Origin: Streptomyces sp. 130
Lineage (GTDB): Bacteria > Actinomycetota > Actinomycetes > Streptomycetales > Streptomycetaceae
Assembly: GCF_007096885.1 (NCBI RefSeq)
Contig: NZ_VJNO01000001.1
Span: 310,001 to 374,000, forward strand
Length of the DNA stretch: 64,000 nt
Direction: 5' to 3'
Part shown: one piece after another, positions 63,908 through 64,000 of the stretch
Numbering within the stretch: position 1 is the first letter of the stretch
How the letters are laid out: every line of letters starts with the position of its first letter
Program-made: the position numbers and the translations under genes
Notes under the pieces: model-generated
What the model was told of the DNA's origin: nothing
Seen by the model: the letters and a program-made list of their open reading frames with translations, nothing else
Database searches by the model: none

Positions 63908-64000
63908 TCAGGCCGCCGCCGCTTCGCTCTCCTCGGCGGGGCGGCGATGACGGCCGGCCGGCGTCACCGCCGTGTCGTCCGTCGCCACGCCCCCTCGGTG
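63908..64000 (-). CDS. C-terminal end of an unidentified gene (partial)
   Basis: A minus-strand frame enters at the window edge and ends with TGA at 63908-63910, with translation ending TPAGRHRRPAEESEAAAA. An Ala/Glu-rich, disordered C-terminus typical of many actinomycete proteins. A strong terminator 24 bases beyond the stop supports it. No function can be assigned. Confidence 0.5.
   Translation of the reverse strand, partial: HRGGVATDDTAVTPAGRHRRPAEESEAAAA

Overview
The window is chromosomal DNA from a Streptomyces-type actinomycete. The evidence is very high GC content with strong third-position GC bias, many GTG starts, apparently leaderless genes, mycothiol-type enzymes, and a gas-vesicle cluster in the order known from Streptomyces coelicolor (gvpO-A-F-G-Y-Z-J-L-S-K). 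Function calls come from reading motifs and recalled family knowledge; no database search was run.

Layout. 1-1187: the end of a probable integrated element (GntR regulator, two small unknown genes) that stops at the 3' half of a tRNA-Val gene, a displaced attachment site. 1198-13000: ordinary chromosomal genes (dehydratase, acetyltransferase, MerR/monooxygenase pair, two MFS exporters, methyltransferase, PadR/membrane pair). At 10781-11705 a LysR/MFS divergent pair has collapsed into two gene fragments. 13381-26566: DoxX, secreted HNH nuclease, HAD phosphatase, peptidoglycan-binding protein, a DHA2 transporter with a fused winged helix, a serpin, a DUF2330 protein, a GT87/PAP2 membrane fusion and an AEC carrier. 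A perfect 208-bp MITE-like element and a decayed relative flank the GNAT/serpin genes. 26866-32738: a five-gene, fully overlapping operon behind a cobalamin riboswitch. It encodes an ECF transporter (S, A, T) and two surface-anchored secreted proteins, one with a transcobalamin-like alpha/alpha-toroid fold signature.

32864-41707: an HTH regulator with DUF3291, a 5'-truncated winged-helix gene, the complete gas-vesicle cluster with its terminator, and a KstR-like TetR regulator with a perfect KstR-type box. 41762-44984: a glycosyltransferase, methyltransferase and toroid protein in one unit. 45000-50700: small membrane, lipoprotein, mycothiol-dependent, PHP, DUF5336, amidase and methyltransferase genes. 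50771-55428: an M20 peptidase/NCS1 permease/DUF1177 operon divergent from an IclR regulator. 55456-64000: peptidase E, an MFS protein with a carboxypeptidase-regulatory-like tail, a GT39-like protein, and an ABC transporter with histidine kinase and response regulator in one operon.

The most interesting candidate system is the riboswitch-controlled ECF operon. Its overlaps suggest strict co-production of surface capture proteins and transporter, which looks like a Gram-positive corrinoid scavenging machine. Small-scale repeats (8-bp, 15-bp, 18-bp, 21-bp and 72-bp tandem units) are common at gene ends in this window.
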